Shown in pieces: positions 45,050-55,828 of a DNA stretch of 64,000 nucleotides. The number at the start of each line of letters is the position of its first letter. Positions within the stretch are counted from its first letter, which is position 1. This DNA comes from Lingula anatina (taxonomy: Eukaryota; Brachiopoda; Lingulata; Lingulida; Lingulidae). Location: contig NW_019775932.1 of assembly GCF_001039355.2 (NCBI RefSeq), positions 20,297-84,296 on the forward strand, in the 5' to 3' direction. Made by a program: the position numbers and the translations under genes. The notes under the pieces were generated by a model. That model ran no database searches and had not been told where the DNA came from. It saw nothing but the letters and a program-made list of their open reading frames with translations.

Positions 45050-45440
45050 CCAGGAGTTAAGTAAAATGCTTAAAAGCTGTACTGCAAAGAAAGGCAAAGT
45101 GCCTAACAATATTAAGTTGCACACATTTCCACAAGAACAAGTTCGCAGCAAAAAAAATGGATGCATGCAATTAACCGCGCACAGAGAAGTCAGGATGGTA
45201 GTGTGGACAGGGACAGGGATGTTGTACCCCGTAACTCTAAAGCATCACGCATTGCGAATAGCAATATCACATAGAGGCTACAGTGTATTATATGGGGCGA
45301 GTATGGGCGAGTTAAGGAATCGAGACGCTTGCGCTCAATCGCAATGCTCGTTGCTTTCGAATTACGGGGCCCTGGTCACCAAGAAGTGCCCTTACTTACT
45401 TGTATGTATGCTCACAGCATTTCTGGACTGGTAGATTATG
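45050..45440 (+). pseudogene. THAP-domain relic, copy 1
   Basis: From ATG at 45066 it reads MLKSCTAKKGKVPNNIKLHT then FPQEQ, a THAP zinc-finger start in which about 17 bp, including the second zinc-ligand region, are missing compared with copy 2. The frame continues through HREVRMVVWTG to a stop at 45434. The repeat unit ends with CTCACAGCATTTCTGGACTGG, matched at the end of copy 2. THAP domains are DNA-binding C2CH fingers often derived from P-element transposases; this one cannot bind zinc normally. Confidence 0.65.
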
Positions 45441-45464
45441 ACTAAATCTAATAAGAAACCGGCA

Positions 45465-46005
45465 CTTCTAATAAGTAAAATGCCTAAAAGTTGTAGTGTT
45501 GCAGGTTTTACTGCAAAGAAAGGCAAAGTGCCTAACGATATTAAGTTCTACACATTTCCACAAGAATTGGTCGTCGCAAAAGAATGGATGCATGTAATTA
45601 ACCGCGCACAGAGAAATGGGGATGGAAGTGTGGACAGGGACGAATGTTGGTCCCCGTAACTCGAAAGGATCGCGCATTGCGAATAGCGATATCACATAAA
45701 GGCTACAGTGTATTATATGGGGCGAGTATGGGCGAGTTATGGAATCGAGACGCTTGCGCTCTGTCGCAGAGCGCGATGTTTTCGAGTAACGAGGTCCTGG
45801 GCTCCGTATCTCGCTATGTTGCGCACGTGCGCAAGTGTCTCGCAAGTGTCTCGATCCCATGGCCCCGTATCTCAAAATGGAATCGAGACGCTTGCGCACG
45901 TGCGCAACATAGCGAACCTTTCGAGATACGGAGCCCTGGTCTCCAAGAAGTGTCCATACATACATCTGTGTGTGCTCACAGAATTTCTTGACTGGTAGCT
46001 TATGA
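45465..46005 (+). pseudogene. THAP-domain relic, copy 2
   Basis: ATG at 45480 begins MPKSCSVAGFTAKKGKVPND, then IKFYTFPQELVVAKEWMHVI and NRAQRNGDGSVDRDE before a stop at 45659. The spacing fits a THAP start (C-x4-[C]), but the second cysteine is phenylalanine, and no C-x2-H pair or AVPTF box follows. The 3' part (45780-45950) is a palindrome with TTGCGCACGTGCGCAA on both arms. This is a tandem partner of copy 1. Confidence 0.7.
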
Positions 46006-46009
46006 TTAA

Positions 46010-47490
46010 AAATAAAATGAGAAATGGGTTTTGCGGCAAAATAATGAATTACTGTTATCACATGCTTCCTGTTAGGACAGCCTTGAGTTAGGTACTGATT
46101 ATTGACGGCATCACCTAATTTTTCTGCGTGACAATTTTGAAGTAATAGATGACCTATTAAACTATGTTTCACTGTGTTCACTTGATTGATAGCAAAAGTA
46201 GATTGTGGCAGTCAGTCAGTTGGGGAGGGGGGCGTTTTACCCACTTAGCTCGTTAAAATCAATCAGATCCCGTGGTACAAGTATAAAGGATTTCAACCAA
46301 GCCAAAAATAAATGATAAAAAGTGTTCTGTTAGCAGCAGTTTAGCTACAGCTGCCATATATCCCTTCCTTTACTCCTCTTTGAATATAGACATTTAAGCC
46401 AACACTGTTGAATCATACAGTCTGCAGCCCGACGGCGTATCTATAAGTATGTGTAAATATTACACATGTTTGTTAAAGCGATACAGTATGTCATGCACAA
46501 GGTAATGAAGCATATTTTTAGTTACGAGCAATGGATTTAAAGCACATTTATCAACCGTGCAAGTCCAAAGATCACCTCAATGAGGTCAGTAGACAAATCA
46601 CCGTGATATCAGTTGTGTAGACACGCATACCTGGATCAACACGTTTGCCTGAAGTGTCGCGGTAAAAGGAAGGTATAAGATTCAGATTGCCCTGGGTAAA
46701 TACGACAAGACGGCCGATGTTAATCCCACCTATCTTTACATATAGTATGGTCAGGCAGCTTCACCAACGGAATACCTCATTTCTTCATTCACTTCCTTCT
46801 GCTTACTATACCGGTAGTAATACAAACACGACATTTAACAAATATGTATGATGGACACCCGTGTGTCCGTATGTCACTATCAGGTTAATAAATGTTTCGC
46901 TATTGACTTCCCCTCCACCTTGATTCAATGTTAAGCCTCGGTCACAACCGGCCGTACGGGCTCTTACGGACTGTTTGCGTCCAAATCATGCTCAGAATCT
47001 CACGTCCCAGTTTGCTTAACTTATCAAGCTTATTTTCAAACTTAATCTGTATTTCAATAACGCTGATCACTCCTGTGAATTTCAAGACTATTGGCCAATC
47101 GATTTCCCCTTAAAATGTGTTATAGGTGTTGCATATATGCTGAAAAAAGTGAAAAAAAAAAACCCAAAAAACTTTTATTAAAATGCCCCGATCATGTAGG
47201 TTTTTAAACTTGACCTGCGTATTATGAATATTCTTCAGTTTTGTGTGTTTCAAGCCAAAAGGTAAAACAGGTTTTCGCTCATCGTGTTATCTGTGTTGCA
47301 TACAGTTGTATATTTTAATACTGTCACGGGCCCCAGTCTGTTTCCCTCAAACTGCTTAAATGCGAGAAAGTGAATTGAAACATTTCAGTCAGTATGTAGT
47401 GAACGCGTTTTCAAATGGACGCGCAATATCAGCCGTCTCCTATGAAGACAGTGCAGCCCATCCAGCATTGTGCAAAAATGTTGGGTTCAG
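46010..47490. other. No gene recognised
   Basis: AT-rich with poly-A runs near 47150. A 61-codon frame at 46928-47113 shows no motif. Confidence 0.5.
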
Positions 47491-47495
47491 CTTAA

Positions 47496-48144
47496 AGCAA
47501 TAATAATTCTTCCTTTGAGATTCAAAATTCCGCAAGAAATACATTGTAAACAACGCCTGGAAATGTATTCTATTGCATTTTCCCCACTAAAACGACTGTT
47601 ATTGTAGTAAAACTAAAATCTGTGCTTGTCACTTGGGTTTTCAATGCCTTTCTTCACGGTCGACAAGTACATCCGTTGCCAATGACGTTTAGGTGTCACG
47701 CGGATTCTCGCGTTCATTCGAGACCAAAATAACATTAGTTGCGTAAGTTGCGAGTTTTTGTACAGTGCGTCGGATAACGAAAAGCCCAGAATTGCACACA
47801 TTGTAGATATAAATGCATTTTGAGCAATAAGACGAATATATCTGATGAATCTTATAATATTGTTATATAGTGTTGTTGTTGTCTGCTTTTCCCGCGGTTT
47901 TAAGTAGGTCACCAGAAACTATCGCTCGATATCGCGTGACTGCCGCATGGCCATGTCAGAGAGAGGGCTCCGTCAGTTAAAATCTCTTAAGAGATTTTAA
48001 CCAAAAACCGTACGTTTAGAAAAAAAAAACCTGGATCAACTTTGAATGCAGGAATGGGGTTGTTGACCGTTGGTAAGTACGGGGAAATTGCCGTTTTTTC
48101 CAGGAAAGTCGTATTTTTGGCCAAAACGAAGAGTTATTATGACT
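47496..48144. mobile_element. TTAA-flanked MITE, copy 3 (long)
   Basis: TTAA at 47492-47495 and 48145-48148. Left end AGCAATAATAATTCTTCC, right end CGAAGAGTTATTATGACT. The right 170 bp match the corresponding part of 38941-39282 (TTTGAATGCA, GTTGGTAAGTA, GGCCAAAACGAAGAG). The left and middle carry about 300 bp of extra sequence. Confidence 0.8.
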
Positions 48145-48538
48145 TTAAACAATAGGTCCGGGTTTGGAGAACTGTCCCCGTGTAGTTGGTCAATCAAATA
48201 GGAGATGCAATTGCCGCCTGGAAGAAGGGGAGACGGGTGGTACAGGGGGCTCCAAAAAGTTCTTCAATTTTGTTGACTTGGCCATTGAACTTCGGGTACG
48301 AGGTTTAATCCGCTTATTGAAGCGTGTGGAGGCGGGGAGATAATCAGGGGATAAGTCGGCATTGCTTTTAAGTGGGTCGGCCATATTTGACCCGTGGATC
48401 TGTTAGTCCGCGGATCAGCTTGTTCTGAATGCGCTTATAATTATCCTTCAGTGTCCTTAAATGTCGGCAGAAGGAGGCACAAGTGAGGTAAAATGGAGAC
48501 AGCTGCATGACCGAGATTGGCAGTTAAATAGTGTACTG

Positions 48539-48584
48539 GCTGGTTCCGTGGCTCAGTTGGTAGAATTCTCGCACTCTGCGTGAA
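48539..48584 (+). mobile_element. tRNA-like SINE fragment
   Basis: GGTTCCGTGGCTCAGTTGGTAGAATTC has a good box A (TGGCTCAGTTGG) and resembles the 5' half of a tRNA, but no box B follows. Confidence 0.3.
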
Positions 48585-49282
48585 CGTTCTGTCCACCACC
48601 CCTATACGACCTGAGAGGCGAGCTTCCAACTTCTCACGGCCCCACAACGGAGACACAAATGTAAAAATTATCAACAAAGAATGTACATGATTGTCTTTAT
48701 TCATCTATTTTGTTTATCATTTTAAAACATTTGATAACTTTGAAGGGTTCAATAATTCGCGTCAGCGTAAAAAAGCTTAAAGCGAACTGAAAACAAACAA
48801 TTCTGGCAATTTAGCTATATTTTAAATATCTTTAAGTGTTAGTCTAAGCTTTAAACACATAAATCGTATTTAATGAAAAACCTTGTTATGCGTTTTGCTT
48901 TCACTTCATTTTGCGTTCAAATGAGTCAGCATGCTGAAATGAGATCCTGCTTTGTCATTAACCGGAAAATCCGGGTTTACAGTAAGTGGCACGTGTTGGG
49001 AACGGGTTTCATTTTCTGTTTTCTAGTCCTTATTTGAAGCCGGTTCCTGTTATCAGGTTTACGCAGCTTTTAGCAGAAAGTAATACGGTAATTAATTAAA
49101 ACTTTCAAATGCCTTACTTTTTAAATATTTATCATTTCCGACTGGCTAATTACAACACTGTAATCTCAGACACAAACCCAGCTCACCTGGCAAACTTTTC
49201 TTATCGTTTTACGTGCTTAAAACAAAATATGGTTTTTTGGGGAAAGAAAACATTCGTGTTGTGCGAATGTATTTGTTGTAAA

Positions 49283-49515
49283 GAAGTGGGTAAACAATTG
49301 CCTGCGGAATATGTTGACTGGCTTTATAGCATTTATAGAAAATAAATAAGAAAGAGAAAGAGGTAGGTAAACAATTACCAGCGGAATATGTTGACTGGCT
49401 TTATAGCATTTATAGAAAATAAATAAGAAAGAGAAAGAGGTAAGTAAACAATTACCAGCGGAATATGTTGACTGGCTTTATAGCATTTATAGAAAAAAAA
49501 TAAGAAAGAGAAAGA
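49283..49515. repeat. 76-bp tandem repeat, three units
   Basis: Unit landmarks are TAAACAATTACCAGCGGAAT, ATGTTGACTGGCTTTATAGC and AATAAGAAAGAGAAAGAGG, nearly identical in all three units. A fourth partial copy of the last third lies at 49676-49708. A 78-codon open frame (49109-49345) runs into the first unit and is not supported as a gene. Confidence 0.95.
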
Positions 49516-50824
49516 GGTAGCTGCACGTTGAACCAGTGTCAGTTGTTATTTCATTTAATTTGCTATGTCGCGTGGTCAACAATTGAACGAAATATTATAC
49601 GTTTAAGCATAGTCAACAAATCACTTTTCCTTTTTTTTACATCCAAGAGAACTTTTGTAAATGTTACGCATAAAGTATTTATAGAAAATAAATAAGAAAG
49701 AGAAAGGAAACTTGGCAGAAAATCCAACAACTTACATTCTCATAAAGTAACAGTAACACCAAAAGCATATATATATATATATATGACCCTAGGCTTATCA
49801 GAAAGTTACTTGGTCTAAAGAAGCACATGCTTGGGTATATTTTTAATCTTAAAAGATAATGTAATGTTGAGCCAGCTACAACGAACTTGTAAAGGGATAA
49901 CAAACAGAATCCTCCCCTCAATAAGGGGTACCGGAAGAGATCAGCATTGGTCAGAATTGTGACGCCAAGTGGTGTAAGACGCGAAGCTGAGTGGTCAGCT
50001 AAAAATTACAAATACGCGTCCGACATTTAATAGCATCTTACAAGATCTTCCCAAAAAGATTAATAGATAATTCAGGTGAGCCGATCACAATGCTGACAGG
50101 TAATTAAGACTCTCTCTAAGTTACTACTACATGTAATTGACATTATTATGCAATACTCAGTCGGTAAAGCGATTCTGACAGGTAGATAAGATGTATCATG
50201 ACCAGTTTTTCAGGGCTATTGACTTCCAGCCTGAGGAAATTGATTGCCAGTCTATTTTGCTACTGATTTTTAGCTCAGATAAGAGGCTGTCAGAATGTCA
50301 CCTTTGTCTTGGCATTTGTCACTGATTAGTGTCTACCCCGGTGTAAAAGGTGTATTAATGTGATCGTAAGTGTGGAATTTCATGTCAGATGGACATATAA
50401 AGATCTAAATATTCGTCAAAATATTTAAAAATAGGTACATCTTTGCACAGTACTGTAGTTGTGGATCGCTACGACTCAGTTGTCAGTTACGAACTACTTC
50501 CTGGTTTTCACAAGGTCCTTCAAAGGCCCTAAAACATCGTTATAATTGCAGCACATACCATAAAACACCCGAAACTACTTAGATATGGACATATCAGATT
50601 ATGTCGGTTGACAGGACGAAGTGTCGCTTTTTCTTCAAAACAGTCGTTTGAACTCGCAGGCTATGAGCTAAATAAATAAAAGGTTTATTGCTCCTCGCTT
50701 TCACCCTCTACGGCTGAATCACCAATGACTTTCCTAGCACTATATACCTGCCCTCTGATATCTGAGCCAAATTGAAATACATACAAAATCACACTCTGTT
50801 CTTTAACATTATTTATCTATCTTC

Positions 50825-50896
50825 TTTTAATTTCTTTTAATTTTATTATTATTATTTTATTTCATTTTATTTATTTTTCATTTATTTATTATTATC

Positions 50897-50947
<51 letters not shown>

Positions 50948-50948
50948 T
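50825..50948. repeat. (TTA)n microsatellite
   Basis: ATT/TTA-rich stretch ending in a long pure ATT tract. Confidence 0.95.
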
Positions 50949-51127
50949 GTAACGGACTAGTGCACCCTGTGGTCAGAAAGTATCAATAAGCCATGATTAA
51001 GGGAAGTGATTGCAGTAATCAATTTCAAATTTTAGATATTGCATAGTAAGCTTACCCTTTTCAACACTGGTCGTGAGTAGTAAGAAATGGACGCCAGGTT
51101 TACTATCGGTGGGTGGATTGTGGGTGG

Positions 51128-51218
51128 ATTGTTTGTTTGTTTGTTTGTTTGTTTGTCTGTTTATTTGTCTGTTTCTTTGTCTGTCTGTCTGTCTGTCTGC
51201 CTGTCTGTCTGTTTGTTT
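51128..51218. repeat. (TTTG)n/(TCTG)n microsatellite
   Basis: TTTG repeats pass into TCTG repeats, then AAGGG repeats at 51232-51247. The open frame here encodes only VCLF-type repeats and is an artefact. Confidence 0.95.
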
Positions 51219-51399
51219 ATTTTTGAGGGGAAGGGAAGGGAAGGGTAACTATGGCTGCCTTTTGATTTTTTCTTTGTTTTTGAAAATCTTGTCTGTTTTG
51301 ATTTTCACTCTCGTCTCATCTTATAGGTAAAAGTGCGCTTGCACTGAAGTTTGTTCCAGTGCATTATTGGGTTGTTTATTTAGAGATGTAGGGTAGATG

Positions 51400-51765
51400 A
51401 TGAGGAGAAGGGTGTTCTTGCTCCTCCCTACATATTTCCACCTCCTCCTCCTCCTCCTCATCCGTCCTACCGCCACTTTCCTTCCTTCTAAGAAGATGAG
51501 GAGGAGGAGGAAGAGGAGGAATAATAAGTCAGGAGGTGTAGAGAAGAAGAAAATGAGGAAGAGGAGGAGGAGGGTGTTCTTGCCTCTCCCTACATATTTT
51601 CCCCTCCTCCTCCTCATCCGTCCTACCTCCACTTTCCTTCCTTCCAAGATGAGGAGGAGGAGGAGAAATAATAAGTCAGGAGGTGTAGAGAAGAAGAAAA
51701 TGAGGAGAAGGAGGAGGAGGATGTACACCCTCGGATGAGGAGGAGGAGGAGGGGTGTATATTAAT
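51400..51765. repeat. Alternating polypyrimidine and polypurine tandem repeat
   Basis: Two units of about 165 bp each contain a CTCCTCCTCC tract, CATCCGTCCTACC, TTTCCTTCCTTC, then GATGAGGAGGAGG and TAATAAGTCAGGAGGTGTAG. The CTCC and GAGG blocks are mutual complements and could fold into hairpins or triplex DNA. The repeat ends 40 bp before the ATPase start codon. Confidence 0.9.
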
Positions 51766-51803
51766 AGCTTACTCCTCACCCTCCCTTCTCATTCTTTGAA
51801 AAG

Positions 51804-53469
51804 ATGCACAAGTGTACAGAGTGCGCAAAAACCTTCTCCAGAAAGGACAACTTAGATAGACACGTAATGAGTGTACACCAGGCGAAAACTCAGCTTAATA
51901 TGCAGGCTGGAAGTGAGTGTGGGCCACTCATATCCCCATTTACTGCCATGGTGACTGGTCCGACGGGCAGTGGGAAATCGGTTTTCGTGAAACGATTGAT
52001 TGCACACGCCCAATCAATGATTTCACCACGCCCACAAAGAATAATTTGGTGTTACGATGTTTGGCAACATTTGTATGAAGTCATGCTGGTCGAGTCTAAG
52101 GGTTTTATTACATTTCACCAAGGCATTCCTTCCAATATCCAAGATGACGATTTCTTTGATCCTAATGTGAACAATCTCATAGTATTTGACGACCTATTTG
52201 CCGAAGCAGCGGTTGATAGCAGAATACGTGACTTATTTACCAAAGTGTCACATCATCGCAATGTTAGCGTCATCCTTATTACCCAAAACCTTTTTCCCAG
52301 AGAGAAGGAAGCGAGAACCATCTCCTTGAACTGCCATTATCTCGTCCTCTTTAAAAAACCCAAGGGCCACATTGCAGGTCAGAACACTAGCCCAGCAGAT
52401 GTATCCCGGTGAGGTAAAAGATTTCCTTCGAGTTTTTAAACAAGCAACATCTCCTCCTCATGGCTACCTCTTCATCGATCTAAAGCAAGACACTCCAGAC
52501 GACTGTCGTCTACGCGTTGGTATATTTCCCGAGGAAAACAACGACAATGAGTACCAATCAGAGACTGTAAAGTATTTACAAGAGGAGAAATATAAGGCGC
52601 AACCGTTTACCAAAATAACTGATAAAATAGAAGCAGACCAACGCAAGTTGTGGAAAAGAGATGACCTTACCTTGGACGAAAAGGTTGATTTGAATGACGA
52701 ACTGTCCCTCGAGAAACAGTCATACTGGAAACGACAAAAAACACAAGAAGGGAAGTACCATAACCCTGTGGTGGCTGAAACAGTGTATATGAAGACCACT
52801 CCTACACAACACTCAGCACTCCCTCCGCCTTATAGGACTGTAGGTTCACCGCAACAACCGCCCACCATTACCAGTGGACTCGACCGTCCCATGGCGGGGC
52901 CTAAAAGAAAGCTGTTTGATAAAACACCAAGAGAACCCGTGCATAAGCGAACACGTTTTAAGCCCTACGCTGTTCCATCAAAGAGATATAATTTTAGACC
53001 GAAAACTAAACAGACAGGAAAGGGAACTCCCTTATTACAACGGTATGTGTCGGATTCAGAATATGAAGAGTCCCCGTTAACTTATAAAGGTCGATCTATG
53101 CCTGGCAGCCATAGAGCGAATCCTGACAGTGAATACTCTACCGATTCCGATGTGCCTGACAGCATAGAATTGGCTTATACTGGGGAATCGGAGCAAACCG
53201 AAATGTCAAACACAGAGTCAGAGGACAGCGAGTTGGAAAGCGGTGCAACTTCCAACGAGTCGGCTACAGAGAGGGACGATAGTGAATCGGAAAATTGCAA
53301 ATATGGGAACAAATCCCTTGGCCCTTTTATTTACAATAATAACCTTATCGAGAATGATCCAATATGCAAGGCGCTTTTACATTACTATCAAAAGGGAGAG
53401 CAACACCCGCCGTTATGTTTCCATCGCCGATATGCTATTCCTATTAAGATACCAGTTCAGAAAAAATAG
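51804..53469 (+). pseudogene. C2H2 finger plus A32-like packaging ATPase (Polinton/adintovirus type), frameshifted
   Basis: Frame 1 (51804-52412) starts with a C2H2 finger (CTECAKTFSRKDNLDRH, residues 4-25). A P-loop ATPase follows: Walker A GPTGSGKS (52-59), Walker B LIVFDD (125-130) and a polar ILITQN strand (157-162). Frame 2 (52372-53469) carries the rest of the ATPase fold, then a long acidic serine-rich tail and the ending KIPVQKK. The two overlap with a +1 shift; an A6 run at 52353-52358 is the likely place, so either a real lesion or a sequencing error. The fold is that of FtsK/HerA-type genome-packaging ATPases of Polinton-like and adintovirus-like elements, which pump DNA into capsids. 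No polymerase, integrase, protease or capsid gene is near. It is probably an endogenised orphan. The viral family is inferred from motifs only. Confidence 0.7.
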
Positions 53470-53599
53470 TAAATAATCTGTTGTATAAGTTGTTTTATTT
53501 TTCTTTCACTTCCTGAATATTGCTATTTATAAAATATAACCCACAGTCTAAATGCGTAGCACATATTCTGATGATGGACATGTGATTGTAAACCCTTCT

Positions 53600-53605
53600 G
53601 TAAAT
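53600..53605 (+). promoter_or_regulatory. Possible polyadenylation signal
   Basis: An AATAAA within GTAAATAAAACTACC, about 135 bases after the ATPase stop. Similar words are common in this AT-rich flank. Confidence 0.25.
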
Positions 53606-53689
53606 AAAACTACCTTGTCAATAAACACATATCGCCATTCATTATTGTTAAGTAAGCAGTATGTTAGCTGACCGCTCTTTGTCCGATCA

Positions 53690-54115
53690 AAGGCTTTTGT
53701 AAGCTATAAGTTAGTCAGATTTCCAAGCTGCGAGTAAGCGTCACTGTTTACACACACTATTGTAAGTTGTAGTTGCCCAAAAATACAAAAGAAATGCTGT
53801 CTTCAATGTTGACACACTCTATTGTAAGTCGAAGTTCCCCAAAAATATAAAAGAAATGCTGTCTTTATTGTTGACACGCTCTATTGTAAGTTATAATTGC
53901 CCAAAAAACAAAAGAAATTGTCTCCATTATTGACACACTCTATTGTAAGCTATAAGGAAGACAGAACTCAAGTAAGCTTCACTGTTGACGCGAGCTATTG
54001 TAAGTTATAAGGTACATCATGGTTGACACAATCTATTGTAAGCTATAAAGTAGTCAAAAAGCGAGTAAGCCTCACTGTTGACATCTCTATTGTAAGTTGT
54101 AGTTGCCCAAAAGTT
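53690..54115. repeat. Degenerate tandem repeat, about 60-bp unit
   Basis: At least seven units built on TGTTGACACACTCTATTGTAAG, then TTGTAGTTGCCCAAAAATAC and AAAAGAAATGCTGTCTT. Later units swap in GTCAAAAAGCGAGTAAGC. It lies 3' of the ATPase gene. Confidence 0.88.
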
Positions 54116-54119
54116 ACTG

Positions 54120-54830
54120 TTTGGAGTGTAAACCATTTAGGCATATATTTGTTACGCCTGATTGAGTACAAGGGCACGATCATATACGGACTGTGTCCAC
54201 TGCGCATCTTAGCGTAACTGTTCGTATACCCGCTTATCCCTCAAGAGACCGAGCTATTTTACTGACTGAAATGACCAAGTGGGGTCATCTATGACCCCAT
54301 TGTGCTCTGTACAGGGATCCTTATTATAAAAGGCTGTTGAGGGTTTATCACACCTATACTACTCCCAGGATTTAAGACAAGTATTTTATAATGATCTAAT
54401 GTAATAAGTATTTGGTATATAATTTTATTGCATGAAATAACCAAGCACAGATTTTAAGAGCAACATTACACCGGTATTTAGACAGTACTTGTCAGTTTCC
54501 ACTTGCAGATATATTTCTCTTTTTATTTGCCACAATAAATGAAAAAGTACATTACGAAATTAATTTGAGTAAAAATATTTTGATTTATGATGAGAAAGCA
54601 TCATGCTAACTTCAATAAGAATAATTAGCTGACTTGCTGAGTAGGGAATACCGTAATGCTGGTAAGGAAGTCATACTACTCAGAACACATTCAATCAACC
54701 TACATGTATGTTACTACCACATCTGTGTATAAAACAAAATTTACACAAACAATTTGTTAATATATGTATAATATGATATCGACAGAATTCTTTAGATTTC
54801 CGAAATAACCGAAAATTGTAACCGTCAAAA
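54120..54830. other. No gene recognised
   Basis: AT-rich. A hairpin-like AGTGGGGTCATCTATGACCCCA is visible near 54270-54291. Nothing else is supportable. Confidence 0.5.
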
Positions 54831-55034
54831 TGAGAGACCCAGTTATGAGAACAAGTTCCAACAAAGGTACTGAAATTAGATTCAGCGATGCACTATTAGT
54901 AACACTTCCAGCATTATCTACACAAACCACTTATTTGTGCCTATATTTTGGGCACACAGGTTGCACAGCACAAAAAGTCAATTTTCAGCTCTTTTACTCT
55001 TCAGGAAATGGGTCTGAATATTCTCTTTACAAGC

Positions 55035-55345
55035 CTTTTCAACGGTGTAAAGCTCTACCGGAAAGGTCAGGGTCTACGGGTTTACTACCCTTTTATGCCT
55101 AAGCTTAAAATTGTAGTTGCACTATTACTACGTCTTTCCGATCAAGTATAGGCGTCAAAAAACAACCTCTTTACAACTCCTTTCCGATCAAATATAGGCG
55201 ATTTTTGACACGTCTTTATAACCCTTTTCCGATGAAGTAAATGCGATATGAGGTACGTCTTTATAACCCTTTTCCGATCAAATAAAGGCGATTTTAGGTA
55301 AGTCTTTACTACCCTTATCTAATCAAATATGGACGATTACAGTTA
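55035..55345. repeat. Degenerate tandem repeat, about 58-bp unit
   Basis: Four to five units with CTTTATAACCCTTTTCCGAT, CAAATAAAGGCGATTTTAGG and ACGTCTTTATAA. The two overlapping open frames at 54830-55151 run into it and look like chance. Confidence 0.85.
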
Positions 55346-55756
55346 TTTCAATGACTTATAGCACTGATAATGTTTCAAATTCATGTAGCATTTCATTTAA
55401 TGAGAGGAAGGCTTGTGAATTTTCAATTATAGTAATTTATTGCAAAAAACAACAATAACCATTACAATGCAGTGGGAATTATGTTTATAAAGCGCAATAC
55501 AGCTACTATATTTCACAAGTGGAAAGTAATCTTATACTAATGTATTATTTTGTACACTCATTATACGCACACCCTAAACAATAGCGAATACCATTAAAAA
55601 TTTACCTATTAAAATAATTACGCAAATAAATACGAACCACATTTAAATACGACTTTCCAGAACAAAATCTAAGCAAAAGTACAATTATAGGAACGTCACA
55701 GATTCATAAGTAGTCAGGCTTTTTCCATTATTTATCTGACATCTGGTAAACATATG

Positions 55757-55828
55757 ATGAAAACGAAAACGACTACTACTTATCCATCGACTTAATATAT
55801 TTGCAGAGAGTGGCCGCTCGTTAAATAA
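55757..55828. repeat. Direct repeat flanking the LINE, left copy
   Basis: About 70 bp (AAAACGAAAACGACTACTAC through GTGGCCGCTCGTTAAATAA) repeated at 57119-57189 with two substitutions. It could be a long target duplication or allelic overlap at the N. Confidence 0.9.

Noticed and set aside
45468-46181. 237-codon minus-strand frame across the THAP relic
   Set aside because: It is the reverse shadow of the tandem THAP copy and its palindrome; the plus-strand reading gives the recognisable domain.
47613-47912. 99-codon minus-strand frame
   Set aside because: It lies wholly inside the TTAA-flanked MITE and has no known motif.
51073-51330. 85-codon open frame rich in VCLF repeats
   Set aside because: It is the translation of a TTTG/TCTG microsatellite with no other coding signal.
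51321-51779. Arginine- and leucine-rich open frames of 152 and 113 codons on opposite strands
   Set aside because: Both are translations of the GAGG/CTCC repeat; the composition is fully explained by the tandem unit.
52340-52420. Programmed -1 ribosomal frameshift in the ATPase gene
   Set aside because: The change of frame is +1, and the A-run is not in the codon register of a -1 slippery heptamer.
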